Assembly: GCA_036417435.1 (NCBI GenBank)
Contig: CM070899.1
Span: 103,480,368-103,544,367, forward strand
Length of the DNA: 64,000 bases
Direction of reading: 5' to 3'
Source of the DNA: Inia geoffrensis
Taxonomy: Eukaryota; Chordata; Mammalia; Artiodactyla; Iniidae
The notes beneath the pieces were generated by a model, which ran no database searches, had not been told where the DNA came from, and saw only the letters and a program-made list of their open reading frames with translations. A program made the position numbers and the translations under genes. This document shows positions 48,033-60,316 of this stretch, piece after piece (within the stretch, counting starts at the first letter, position 1; each line of letters starts with the position of its first letter).

Positions 48033-49786
48033 TTAAATAATGCGTTCAGGGCTTGTGATGCAACCTGGATTTGCCACATCTGCACCCACAGCTGGGTGAG
48101 ACCTAAGGCTGGACACTTGGGGCTGAGAGGATTGATGAGGTTCGGTGAGCAAACGAGGATGCTCTGACATAATACTGCATGCTAGCCACTCAAGGGGCCC
48201 CAACTCTCCAGCTTGCAGGGATTCTTCCTGTAGGTAAAACACGCATGGGAAACCGAGAGGACGCTCCACCGTGTGGTCGGGCAACGTTTCTAAAACGCAC
48301 CTCAGTTTTCCTCCCCTCGTTCTCGGGTTCGCCATGCCAGACACCTTACTGAAATCCTCCCCGCTGGGAGAGTCAGGGCCCTTGATCTCCTGTCGGGCAG
48401 AGTTTACAATTTCTGCAGAGGATGCACAGGAATAGGGAGAACCAATGGGAGAGTCGCTGGAGGTGTTTAGAGGGGCACATTCAACTCTCAGTTTCCCACC
48501 AGGAAGAAGAATTGTGAAAGACTCGGCGTGACGTGCTGGAAACAGCACAGTGGCTGAAGCCATCCCGCGCTTTGCGGCCAGCTCCCAAGAAAGCGAGTTG
48601 AAAAAAGGAGCTCAGGGGCACTGCATTTCACAAACCTGCAGACTTATAAAGGACAACTATCGTCCAAAAATTTGTTGAGGTAAGGCTGCGAAGAGGACTG
48701 GAAAGCGAGGCGCATTTGTAGGAAACACGTTTCGGGAGGTAGATTGGAATTGCATTTAAAGCATAGGAAAGGAGGCGGAACGTCGACAAAGATGCACTTG
48801 GCCAAAAAGGGCGTATGCTTTTGTTCCTGAATATATTCAGGAATAAAAGCATACGCCCTTTTTTGCCAACCGAGCAAGCGTGAAAGGGAAATCCGCGCTA
48901 CGACGAAGTCTCTCTTCCCACCGGTCAAAAGAGACATCTGAAAAATGTGTAAAAACCAGAAAGGCAGCAGAGGCCACGGAGATCGGGGAGCCTTGTTAGG
49001 CTGATGGGCGGGACGTAAATGGCCAAGAGCCACTCTGGAGAATTGAATGGTGCTTCCTGAAACAGCGAAAACACAAAGCTACAGAGCCTGGGGCACTTCC
49101 ACCTATGGTCTTACAGCTTCGGGAAATTCAAGGGGAAAAGATCCAGCCTCGCCAACGTTTGGGGCTGCTCTGTTTACCAGAATCCATACTAGGTTACCAC
49201 GTAAATATCCCAGAAAGCGAAAAATGGATAAGGAAGCTGTGATACGTACGTACAATGGAATGTCACTCAGGAGTGCAATCAATGTCATCAGGTCCGTCGC
49301 AGCATAATGAGTAGACTTAGGAACGATGATTCTAAGGGAGGTAAAGGGCACGGAGAAAGAAACTTATGATATCATAAGATATCACTAACAGAGATAAGGT
49401 AAACGTGGCTACGTATGAACATGATTAGAAAACAGAACAGAGTCTCACATTTGGAAAACTAACATATCTGTGCTTCAGGGGAATGCTGAGTTGGGGTGCT
49501 GCATACACCCAGAGATTGAAATTAGCACAGAGACCGTTCCATAAGCCAAATATGTCATAGACAGAACCTACTCCTGGCTCAAAGAAATGGACTCAGCACC
49601 CCGTATTCAACGCATAGGAATATACCTGATGAGTCAGAATCTGAAAACCCAGGTACCGCTATGTCTCCACGAGAGACTCAAGCGTGTGTAGAGCGGCATA
49701 AACACAGCCGTGACAATCCGCTAAACCCCATTATAAAAATAAATTTCGCCAACGAAACACAAAGACGGTGAAAGAGAGAGAATTTC
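48033..49786 (+). repeat. Monomer 28 (1,754 bp)
   Basis: Matches monomer 18 at 17,533 bp. One base is missing near 48,517 (attgtgaaag), which shortens the long antisense frame. The dyad at 48,798-48,869 has two right-arm mismatches (ggaataaaag and ttttttgcc). The right part is the same type as monomers 30 and 32, so the dimeric repeat begins here. Confidence 0.97.
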
Positions 49787-51541
49787 TTAAATAATGCGTT
49801 CAGGGCTTGTGATGCAACCTGGATTTGCCACATCTGCACCCACAGCTGGGTGAGACCTAAGGCTGGACACTTGGGGCTGAGAGGATTGATGAGGTTCGGT
49901 GAGCAAACGAGGATGCTCTGCCATAATACTGCATGCTAGCCACTCAAGGGGCCCCAACTCTCCAGCTTGAAGGGATTCTTCCTGCAGGTAAAACACGCAT
50001 GGGAAACCGAGAGGACGCTCCACCGCGTGGTCGGGCAACGTTTCTAAAACGCACCTCAGTTTTCCTCCCCTCGTTCTCGGGTTCGCCATGCCAGACACCT
50101 TAGTAAAATCCTCCCCGCTGGGAGAGTCAGGGCCCTTGATCTCCTGTCGGGCAGAGTTTGCAATTTCTGCAGAGGATGCACAGGAATAGGGAGAACCAAT
50201 GGGAGACTCGCTGGAGGTGTTTAGAGGGGCACATTCAACTCTCAGTTTCCCACCAGGAAGAAGAATTGTGCAAAGACTCGGCGTGCCGTTCTGGAACCAG
50301 CACAGTGGCTGAAGCCATCCCGCGCTTTGCGGCCAGCTCCCAAGAAAGCGAGTTGAAAAAAGGAGCTCAGGGGCACTGCATTTCACAAACCTGCAGACTT
50401 ATAAAGGACAACTATCGTCCAAAAATTTGTTGAGGTAAGGCTGCGAAGAGGACTGGAAAGCGAGGCGCATTTGCAGGAAACACGTTTCGGGAGGTAGATT
50501 GGAATTGCACTTAAAGCATAGGAAAGGAGGCGGAACGTCGACAAAGATGCACTTGGCCAATAAGGGCGTATGCTTTTGTTCCTGAATATATTCAGGAACA
50601 AAAGCATACGCCCTTTTTGGCCAACCGAGCAAGCGTGAAAGGGAAATCCGCGCTACGACGAAGTCTGTCTTCCCACCGGTCAAAAGAGACATCTGAAAAA
50701 TGTGTAAAAACCAGAAAGGCAGCAGAGGCCACGGAGATCGGGGAGCCTTGTTAGGCTGATGGGCGGGACGTAAATGGCCAAGAGCCACTCTGGAGAATTG
50801 AATGGTGCTTCCTGAAACAGCGAAAACACAAATCTACAGAGCCTGGGGTACTTCCACTTATGGTCTTACAGCTTCTGGAAATTTAAAGGGAAAAGATCCA
50901 GCCTCGCCAACGTTTGGGGCTGCTCTGTTTACCAGAATCCATACTAGGTTACGACGTAAATATCCCAGAAAGCGAAAAATGGATAAGGAAGCTGTGATAC
51001 GTACGTACAATGGAATGTCACTCAGGAGTGCAATCAATGTCATCAGGTCCGTCGCAGCATAATGAGTAGACTTAGGAACGATGATACTAAGGGAGGTAAA
51101 GGGCACGGAGAAAGAAACTTATGATATCATAAGATATCACTAACAGAGGTAAGGTAAACGTGGCTACGTATGAACATGATTAGAAAACAGAACAGAGTCT
51201 CACATTTGGAAAACTAACATATCTGTGCTTCAGGGGAATGCTGAGTTGGGGTGCTGCATGCAACCAGAGATTGAAATTAGCACAGAGACCGTTCCATAAG
51301 CCAAATATGTCACAGACAGAACCTACTCCTGGCTCAAAGTAATGGACTCAGCACCCCGTATTCAACGCATAGGAATATACCTGATGAGTCAGAATCTGAA
51401 AACCCAGGTACCGCTATGTCTCCACGAGAGACTCAAGCGTGTGTAGAGCGGCATAAACACAGCCGTGACAATCCGCTAAACCCCATTATAAAAATAAATT
51501 TCGCCAACGAAACACAAAGACGGTGAAAGAGAGAGAATTTC
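49787..51541 (+). repeat. Monomer 29 (1,755 bp), dimer type A
   Basis: First complete A unit of the 3,510-bp dimer: ctctgccata, gtaaaatcc, ccgttctgg, ggtagattgg, caaatctacag, cttctggaaattta and gatgatactaag. Private changes are ttgcacttaaag near 50,505 and ccaataaggg inside the dyad at 50,553-50,624. Confidence 0.97.
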
Positions 51542-53296
51542 TTAAATAATGCGTTCAGGGCTTGTGATGCAACCTGGATTTGCCACATCTGCACCCACAG
51601 CTGGGTGAGACCTAAGGCTGGACACTTGGGGCTGAGAGGATTGATGAGGTTCGGTGAGCAAACGAGGATGCTCTGCCATAATACTGCATGCTAGCCACTC
51701 AAGGGGCCCCAACTCTCCAGCTTGAAGGGATTCTTCCTGCAGGTAAAACACGCATGGGAAACCGAGAGGACGCTCCACCGCGTGGTCGGGCAACGTTTCT
51801 AAAACGCACCTCAGTTTTCCTCCCCTCGTTCTCGGGTTCGCCATGCCAGACACCTTAGTAAAATACTCCCCGCTGGGAGAGTCAGGGCCCTTGATCTCCT
51901 GTCGGGCAGAGTTTGCAATTTCTGCAGAGGATGCACAGGAATAGGGAGAACCAATGGGAGACTCGCTGGAGGTGTTTAGAGGGGCACATTCAACTCTCAG
52001 TTTCCCACCAGGAAGAAGAATTGTGCAAAGACTCAGCGTACCATGCTGGAACCAGCACAGTGGCTGAAGCCATCCCGCGCTTTGCGGCCAGCTCCAAAGA
52101 AAGCGAGTTGAAAAAAGGAGCTCAGGGGCACTGCATTTCACAAACCTGCAGACTTACAAAGGACAACTATCGTCCAAAAATATGTTGAGGTAAGGCTGCG
52201 AAGAGGACTGGAAAGCGAGGCGCATTTGCAGGAAACACGTTTCGGGAGGTCGATTGGAATTGCATTTAAAGCATAGGAAAGGAGGCGGAACGTCGACAAA
52301 GATGCACTTGGCCAAAAAGGGCGTATGCTTTTGTTCCTGAATATACTCAGGAACAAAAGCATACGCCCTTTTTGGCCAACCGAGCAAGCGTGAAAGGGAA
52401 ATCCGCGCTACGACGAGGTCTCTCTTCCCACCGGTCAAAAGAGACATCTGAAAAATGTGTAAAAACCAGAAAGGCAGCAGAGGCCACGGAGATCGGGGAG
52501 CCTTGTTAGGCTGATGGGCGGGACGTAAATGGCCAAGAGCCACTCTGGAGAATTGAATGGTGCTTCCTGAAACAGCGAAAACACAAAGCTACAGAGCCTG
52601 GGGCACTTCCACCTATGGTCTTACAGCTTCGGGAAATTCAAGGGGAAAAGATCCAGCCTCGCCAACGTTTGGGGCTGCTCTGTTTACCAGAATCCATACT
52701 AGGTTACCACGTAAATATCCCAGAAAGCGAAAAATGGATAAGGAAGCTGTGATACGTACGTACAATGGAATGTCACTCAGGAGTGCAATCAATGTCATCA
52801 GGTCCGTCGCAGCATAATGAGTAGACTTAGGAACGATGATTCTAAGGGAGGTAAAGGGCACGGAGAAAGAAACTTATGATATCATAAGATATCACTAACA
52901 GAGGTAAGGTAAACGTGGCTACGTATGAACATGATTAGAAAACAGAACAGAGTCTCACATTTGGAAAACTAACATATCTGTGCTTCAGGGGAATGCTGAG
53001 TTGGGGTGCTGCATACACCCAGAGATTGAAATTAGCACAGAGACCGTTCCATAAGCCAAATATGTCATAGACAGAACCTACTCCTGGCTCAAAGAAATGG
53101 ACTCAGCACCCCGTATTCAACGCATAGGAATATACCTGATGAGTCAGAATCTGAAAACCCAGGTACCGCTATGTCTCCACGAGAGACTCAAGCGTGTGTA
53201 GAGCGGCATAAACACAGCCGTGACAATCCGCTAAACCCCATTATAAAAATAAATTTCGCCAACGAAACACAAAGACGGTGAAAGAGAGAGAATTTC
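51542..53296 (+). repeat. Monomer 30 (1,755 bp), dimer type B
   Basis: First B unit: gactcagcg with a CpG-lost ccatgctgg, and atatactcagg at the dyad centre (52,308-52,379). The right part is ttcaaggggaaaag. Private changes are gtaaaatactcc near 51,858 and agctccaaag near 52,090. Confidence 0.97.
52308..52379. repeat. Palindrome variant with central mismatch
   Basis: The centre reads atatactcagg, a single T-to-C change five bases right of the dyad axis. The identical change is at 55,818-55,889 and 59,328-59,399, marking type B units of the dimeric repeat. Confidence 0.9.
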
Positions 53297-55051
53297 TTAA
53301 ATAATGCGTTCAGGGCTTGTGATGCAACCTGGATTTGCCACATCTGCACCCACAGCTGGGTGAGACCTAAGGCTGGACACTTGGGGCTGAGAGGATTGAT
53401 GAGGTTCGGTGAGCAAACGAGGATGCTCTGCCATAATACTGCATGCTAGCCACTCAAGGGGCCCCAACTCTCCAGCTTGAAGGGATTCTTCCTGCAGGTA
53501 AAACACGCATGGGAAACCGAGAGGACGCTCCACCGCGTGGTCGGGCAACGTTTCTAAAACGCACCTCAGTTTTCCTCCCCTCGTTCTCGGGTTCGCCATG
53601 CCAGACACCTTAGTAAAATCCTCCCCGCTGGGAGAGTCAGGGCCCTTGATCTCCTGTCGGGCAGAGTTTGCAATTTCTGCAGAGGATGCACAGGAATAGG
53701 GAGAACCAATGGGAGACTCGCTGGAGGTGTTTAGAGGGGCACATTCAACTCTCAGTTTCCCACCAGGAAGAAGAATTGTGCAAAGACTCGGCGTGCCGTT
53801 CTGGAACCAGCACAGTGGCTGAAGCCATCCCGCGCTTTGCGGCCAGCTCCCAAGAAAGCGAGTTGAAAAAAGGAGCTCAGGGGCACTGCATTTCACAAAC
53901 CTGCAGACTTATAAAGGACAACTATCGTCCAAAAATTTGTTGAGGTAAGGCTGCGAAGAGGACTGGAAAGCGAGGCGCATTTGCAGGAAACACGTTTCGG
54001 GAGGTAGATTGGAATTGCATTTAAAGCATAGGAAAGGAGGCGGAACGTCGACAAAGATGCACTTGGCCAAAAAGGGCGTATGCTTTTGTTCCTGAATATA
54101 TTCAGGAACAAAAGCATACGCCCTTTTTGGCCAACCGAGCAAGCGTGAAAGGGAAATCCGCGCTACGACGAAGTCTGTCTTCCCACCGGTCAAAAGAGAC
54201 ATCTGAAAAATGTGTAAAAACCAGAAAGGCAGCAGAGGCCACGGAGATCGGGGAGCCTTGTTAGGCTGATGGGCGGGACGTAAATGGCCAAGAGCCACTC
54301 TGGAGAATTGAATGGTGCTTCCTGAAACAGCGAAAACACAAATCTACAGAGCCTGGGGTACTTCCACTTATGGTCTTACAGCTTCTGGAAATTTAAAGGG
54401 AAAAGATCCAGCCTCGCCAACGTTTGGGGCTGCTCTGTTTACCAGAATCCATACTAGGTTACGACGTAAATATCCCAGAAAGCGAAAAATGGATAAGGAA
54501 GCTGTGATACGTACGTACAATGGAATGTCACTCAGGAGTGCAATCAATGTCATCAGGTCCGTCGCAGCATAATGAGTAGACTTAGGAACGATGATACTAA
54601 GGGAGGTAAAGGGCACGGAGAAAGAAACTTATGATATCATAAGATATCACTAACAGAGGTAAGGTAAACGTGGCTACGTATGAACATGATTAGAAAACAG
54701 AACAGAGTCTCACATTTGGAAAACTAACATATCTGTGCTTCAGGGGAATGCTGAGTTGGGGTGCTGCATGCAACCAGAGATTGAAATTAGCACAGAGACG
54801 GTTCCATAAGCCAAATATGTCACAGACAGAACCTACTCCTGGCTCAAAGTAATGGACTCAGCACCCCGTATTCAACGCATAGGAATATACCTGATGAGTC
54901 AGAATCTGAAAACCCAGGTACCGCTATGTCTCCACGAGAGACTCAAGCGTGTGTAGAGCGGCATAAACACAGCCGTGACAATCCGCTAAACCCCATTATA
55001 AAAATAAATTTCGCCAACGAAACACAAAGACGGTGAAAGAGAGAGAATTTC
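53297..55051 (+). repeat. Monomer 31 (1,755 bp), dimer type A
   Basis: Second A unit, nearly identical to monomer 29 at 3,510 bp but without its private changes, so the dyad at 54,063-54,134 is perfect. Private change gagacggttcc near 54,796. Confidence 0.97.
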
Positions 55052-56806
55052 TTAAATAATGCGTTCAGGGCTTGTGATGCAACCTGGATTTGCCACATCT
55101 GCACCCACAGCTGGGTGAGACCTAAGGCTGGACACTTGGGGCTGAGAGGATTGATGAGGTTCGGTGAGCAAACGAGGATGCTCTGCCATAATACTGCATG
55201 CTAGCCACTCAAGGGGCCCCAACTCTCCAGCTTGAAGGGATTCTTCCTGCAGGTAAAACACACATGGGAAACCGAGAGGACGCTCCACCGCGTGGTCGGG
55301 CAACGTTTCTAAAACGCACCTCAGTTTTCCTCCCCTCGTTCTCGGGTTCGCCATGCCAGACACCTTAGTAAAATCCTCCCCGCTGGGAGAGTCAGGGCCC
55401 TTGATCTCCTGTCGGGCAGAGTTTGCAATTTCTGCAGAGGATGCACAGGAATAGGGAGAACCAATGGGAGACTCGCTGGAGGTGTTTAGAGGGGCACATT
55501 CAACTCTCAGTTTCCCACCAGGAAGAAGAATTGTGCAAAGACTCAGCGTGCCATGCTGGAACCAGCACAGTGGCTGAAGCCATCCCGCGCTTTGCGGCCA
55601 GCTCCCAAGAAAGCGAGTTGAAAAAAGGAGCTCAGGGGCACTGCATTTCACAAACCTGCAGACTTACAAAGGACAACTATCGTCCAAAAATATGTTGAGG
55701 TAAGGCTGCGAAGAGGACTGGAAAGCGAGGCGCATTTGCAGGAAACACGTTTCGGGAGGTCGATTGGAATTGCATTTAAAGCATAGGAAAGGAGGCGGAA
55801 CGTCGACAAAGATGCACTTGGCCAAAAAGGGCGTATGCTTTTGTTCCTGAATATACTCAGGAACAAAAGCATACGCCCTTTTTGGCCAACCGAGCAAGCG
55901 TGAAAGGGAAATCCGCGCTACGACGAGGTCTCTCTTCCCACCGGTCAAAAGAGACATCTGAAAAATGTGTAAAAACCAGAAAGGCAGCAGAGGCCACGGA
56001 GATCGGGGAGCCTTGTTAGGCTGATGGGCGGGACGTAAATGGCCAAGAGCCACTCTGGAGAATTGAATGGTGCTTCCTGAAACAGCGAAAACACAAAGCT
56101 ACAGAGCCTGGGGCACTTCCACCTATGGTCTTACAGCTTCGGGAAATTCAAGGGGAAAAGATCCAGCCTCGCCAACGTTTGGGGCTGCTCTGTTTACCAG
56201 AATCCATACTAGGTTACCACGTAAATATCCCAGAAAGCGAAAAATGGATAAGGAAGCTGTGATACGTACGTACAATGGAATGTCACTCAGGAGTGCAATC
56301 AATGTCATCAGGTCCGTCGCAGCATAATGAGTAGACTTAGGAACGATGATTCTAAGGGAGGTAAAGGGCACGGAGAAAGAAACTTATGATATCATAAGAT
56401 ATCACTAACAGAGGTAAGGTAAACGTGGCTACGTATGAACATGATTAGAAAACAGAACAGAGTCTCACATTTGGAAAACTAACATATCTGTGCTTCAGGG
56501 GAATGCTGAGTTGGGGTGCTGCATACAGCCAGAGATTGAAATTAGCACAGAGACCGTTCCATAAGCCAAATATGTCATAGACAGAACCTACTCCTGGCTC
56601 AAAGAAATGGACTCAGCACCCCGTATTCAACGCATAGGAATATACCTGATGAGTCAGAATCTGAAAACCCAGGTACCGCTATGTCTCCACGAGAGACTCA
56701 AGCGTGTGTAGAGCGGCATAAACACAGCCGTGACAATCCGCTAAACCCCATTATAAAAATAAATTTCGCCAACGAAACACAAAGACGGTGAAAGAGAGAG
56801 AATTTC
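55052..56806 (+). repeat. Monomer 32 (1,755 bp), dimer type B
   Basis: Second B unit, nearly identical to monomer 30 at 3,510 bp. It carries the atatactcagg dyad centre (55,818-55,889). Private changes are aaacacacatggg near 55,256 and atacagccagag near 56,523. Confidence 0.97.
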
Positions 56807-58561
56807 TTAAATAATGCGTTCAGGGCTTGTGATGCAACCTGGATTTGCCACATCTGCACCCACAGCTGGGTGAGACCTAAGGCTGGACACTTGGGGCTGA
56901 GAGGATTGATGAGGTTCGGTGAGCAAACGAGGATGCTCTGCCATAATACTGCATGCTAGCCACTCAAGGGGCCCCAACTCTCCAGCTTGAAGGGATTCTT
57001 CCTGCAGGTAAAACACGCATGGGAAACCGAGAGGACGCTCCACCGCGTGGTCGGGCAACGTTTCTAAAACGCACCTCAGTTTTCCTCCCCTCGTTCTCGG
57101 GTTCGCCATGCCAGACACCTTAGTAAAATCCTCCCCGCTGGGAGAGTCAGGGCCCTTGATCTCCTGTCGGGCAGAGTTTGCAATTTCTGCAGAGGATGCA
57201 CAGGAATAGGGAGAACCAATGGGAGACTCGCTGGAGGTGTTTAGAGGGGCACATTCAACTCTCAGTTTCCCACCAGGAAGAAGAATTGTGCAAAGACTCG
57301 GCGTGCCGTTCTGGAACCAGCACAGTGGCTGAAGCCATCCCGCGCTTTGCGGCCAGCTCCCAAGAAAGCGAGTTGAAAAAAGGAGCTCAGGGGCACTGCA
57401 TTTCACAAACCTGCAGACTTATAAAGGACAACTATCGTCCAAAAATTTGTTGAGGTAAGGCTGCGAAGAGGACTGGAAAGCGAGGCGCATTTGCAGGAAA
57501 CACGTTTCGGGAGGTAGATTGGAATTGCATTTAAAGCATAGGAAAGGAGGCGGAACGTCGACAAAGATGCACTTGGCCAAAAAGGGCGTATGCTTTTGTT
57601 CCTGAATATATTCAGGAACAAAAGCATACGCCCTTTTTGGCCAACCGAGCAAGCGTGAAAGGGAAATCCGCGCTACGACGAAGTCTGTCTTCCCACCGGT
57701 CAAAAGAGACATCTGAAAAATGTGTAAAAACCAGAAAGGCAGCAGAGGCCACGGAGATCGGGGAGCCTTGTTAGGCTGATGGGCGGGACGTAAATGGCCA
57801 AGAGCCACTCTGGAGAATTGAATGGTGCTTCCTGAAACAGCGAAAACACAAATCTACAGAGCCTGGGGTACTTCCACTTATGGTCTTACAGCTTCTGGAA
57901 ATTTAAAGGGAAAAGATCCAGCCTCGCCAACGTTTGGGGCTGCTCTGTTTACCAGAATCCATACTAGGTTACGACGTAAATATCCCAGAAAGCGAAAAAT
58001 GGATAAGGAAGCTGTGATACGTACGTACAATGGAATGTCACTCAGGAGTGCAATCAATGTCATCTGGTCCGTCGCAGCATAATGAGTAGACTTAGGAACG
58101 ATGATACTAAGGGAGGTAAAGGGCACGGAGAAAGAAACTTATGATATCATAAGATATCACTAACAGAGGTAAGGTAAACGTGGCTACGTATGAACATGAT
58201 TAGAAAACAGAACAGAGTCTCACATTTGGAAAACTAACATATCTGTGCTTCAGGGGAATGCTGAGTTGGGGTGCTGCATGCAACCAGAGATTGAAATTAG
58301 CACAGAGACCGTTCCATAAGCCAAATATGTCACAGACAGAACCTACTCCTGGCTCAAAGTAATGGACTCAGCACCCCGTATTCAACGCATAGGAATATAC
58401 CTGATGAGTCAGAATCTGAAAACCCAGGTACCGCTATGTCTCCACGAGAGACTCAAGCGTGTGTAGAGCGGCATAAACACAGCCGTGACAATCCGCTAAA
58501 CCCCATTATAAAAATAAATTTCGCCAACGAAACACAAAGACGGTGAAAGAGAGAGAATTTC
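56807..58561 (+). repeat. Monomer 33 (1,755 bp), dimer type A
   Basis: Third A unit. The dyad at 57,573-57,644 is perfect. It carries catctggtcc near 58,062, a change found elsewhere only near 63,327 in monomer 36, exactly 5,265 bp (three units) downstream. Confidence 0.97.
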
Positions 58562-60316
58562 TTAAATAATGCGTTCAGGGCTTGTGATGCAACCTGGATT
58601 TGCCACATCTGCACCCACAGCTGGGTGAGACCTAAGGCTGGACACTTGGGGCTGAGAGGATTGATGAGGTTCGGTGAGCAAACGAGGATGCTCTGCCATA
58701 ATACTGCATGCTAGCCACTCAAGGGGCCCCAACTCTCCAGCTTGAAGGGATTCTTCCTGCAGGTAAAACACGCATGGGAAACCGAGAGGACGCTCCACCG
58801 CGTGGTCGGGCAACGTTTCTAAAACGCACCTCAGTTTTCCTCCCCTCGTTCTCGGGTTCGCCATGCCAGACACCTTAGTAAAATCCTCCCCGCTGGGAGA
58901 GTCAGGGCCCTTGATCTCCTGTCGGGCAGAGTTTGCAATTTCTGCAGAGGATGCACAGGAATAGGGAGAACCAATGGGAGACTCGCTGGAGGTGTTTAGA
59001 GGGGCACATTCAACTCTCAGTTTCCCACCAGGAAGAAGAATTGTGCAAAGACTCAGCGTGCCATGCTGGAACCAGCACAGTGGCTGAAGCCATCCCGCGC
59101 TTTGCGGCCAGCTCCCAAGAAAGCGAGTTGAAAAAAGGAGCTCAGGGGCACTGCATTTCACAAACCTGCAGACTTACAAAGGACAACTATCGTCCAAAAA
59201 TATGTTGAGGTAAGGCTGCGAAGAGGACTGGAAAGCGAGGCGCATTTGCAGGAAACACGTTTCGGGAGGTCGATTGGAATTGCATTTAAAGCATAGGAAA
59301 GGAGGCGGAACGTCGACAAAGATGCACTTGGCCAAAAAGGGCGTATGCTTTTGTTCCTGAATATACTCAGGAACAAAAGCATACGCCCTTTTTGGCCAAC
59401 CGAGCAAGCGTGAAAGGGAAATCCGCGCTACGACGAGGTCTCTCTTCCCACCGGTCAAAAGAGACATCTGAAAAATGTGTAAAAACCAGAAAGGCAGCAG
59501 AGGCCACGGAGATCGGGGAGCCTTGTTAGGCTGATGGGCGGGACGTAAATGGCCAAGAGCCACTCTGGAGAATTGAATGGTGCTTCCTGAAACAGCGAAA
59601 ACACAAAGCTACAGAGCCTGGGGCACTTCCACCTATGGTCTTACAGCTTCGGGAAATTCAAAGGGAAAAGATCCAGCCTCGCCAACGTTTGTGGCTGCTC
59701 TGTTTACCAGAATCCATACTAGGTTACCACGTAAATATCCCAGAAAGCGAAAAATGGATAAGGAAGCTGTGATACGTACGTACAATGGAATGTCACTCAG
59801 GAGTGCAATCAATGTCATCAGGTCCGGCGCAGCATAATGAGTAGACTTAGGAACGATGATTCTAAGGGAGGTAAAGGGCACGGAGAAAGAAACTTATGAT
59901 ATCATAAGATATCACTAACAGAGGTAAGGTAAACGTGGCTACGTATGAACATGATTAGAAAACAGAACAGATTCTCACATTTGGAAAACTAACATATCTG
60001 TGCTTCAGGGGAATGCTGAGTTGGGGTGCTGCATACAACCAGAGATTGAAATTAGCACAGAGACCGTTCCATAAGCCAAATATGCCATAGACAGTACCTA
60101 CTCCTGGCTCAAAGAAATGGACTCAGCACCCCGTATTCAACGCATAGGAATATACCTGATGAGTCAGAATCTGAAAACCCAGGTACCGGTATGTCTCCAC
60201 GAGAGGCTCAAGCGTGTGTAGAGCGGCATAAACACAGCCGTGACAATCCGCTAAACCCCATTATAAAAATAAATTTCGCCAACGAAACACAAAGACGGTG
60301 AAAGAGAGAGAATTTC
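58562..60316 (+). repeat. Monomer 34 (1,755 bp), type B left, type 4/15 right
   Basis: The left half and dyad (59,328-59,399, atatactcagg) are type B of the dimer. The right part changes to the monomer 4/15 type: gtttgtggctg near 59,686, ggtccggcg near 59,821, acagattctc near 59,968. The dimeric block therefore ends between the dyad and about 59,660. Confidence 0.97.

Larger units (their letters stand above)
44523..50700 (+). repeat. Block copy of 26,990-33,170 (offset about 17,533)
   Basis: Monomers 26-29 repeat the variant order of monomers 16-19: 26 like 16, 27 (left half) like 17, 28 like 18, 29 like 19. The offset is 17,533 bp, dropping to 17,532 after the 1-base deletion at about 48,517. 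The right parts of 17 and 27 differ, so the copy has been patched since it formed. Confidence 0.85.
49047..59400 (+). repeat. Dimeric higher-order repeat, period 3,510 bp
   Basis: Alternating A units (monomers 29, 31, 33) and B units (30, 32, 34) are nearly identical at two-unit spacing and clearly different at one-unit spacing. Diagnostic pairs are caaatctacag with cttctggaaattta (A right part) against ttcaaggggaaaag (B right part), and ggtagattgg (A) against ggtcgattgg (B). About three full copies are present. The left limit is near the right part of monomer 28, and the right limit is after the dyad of monomer 34. Confidence 0.93.
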
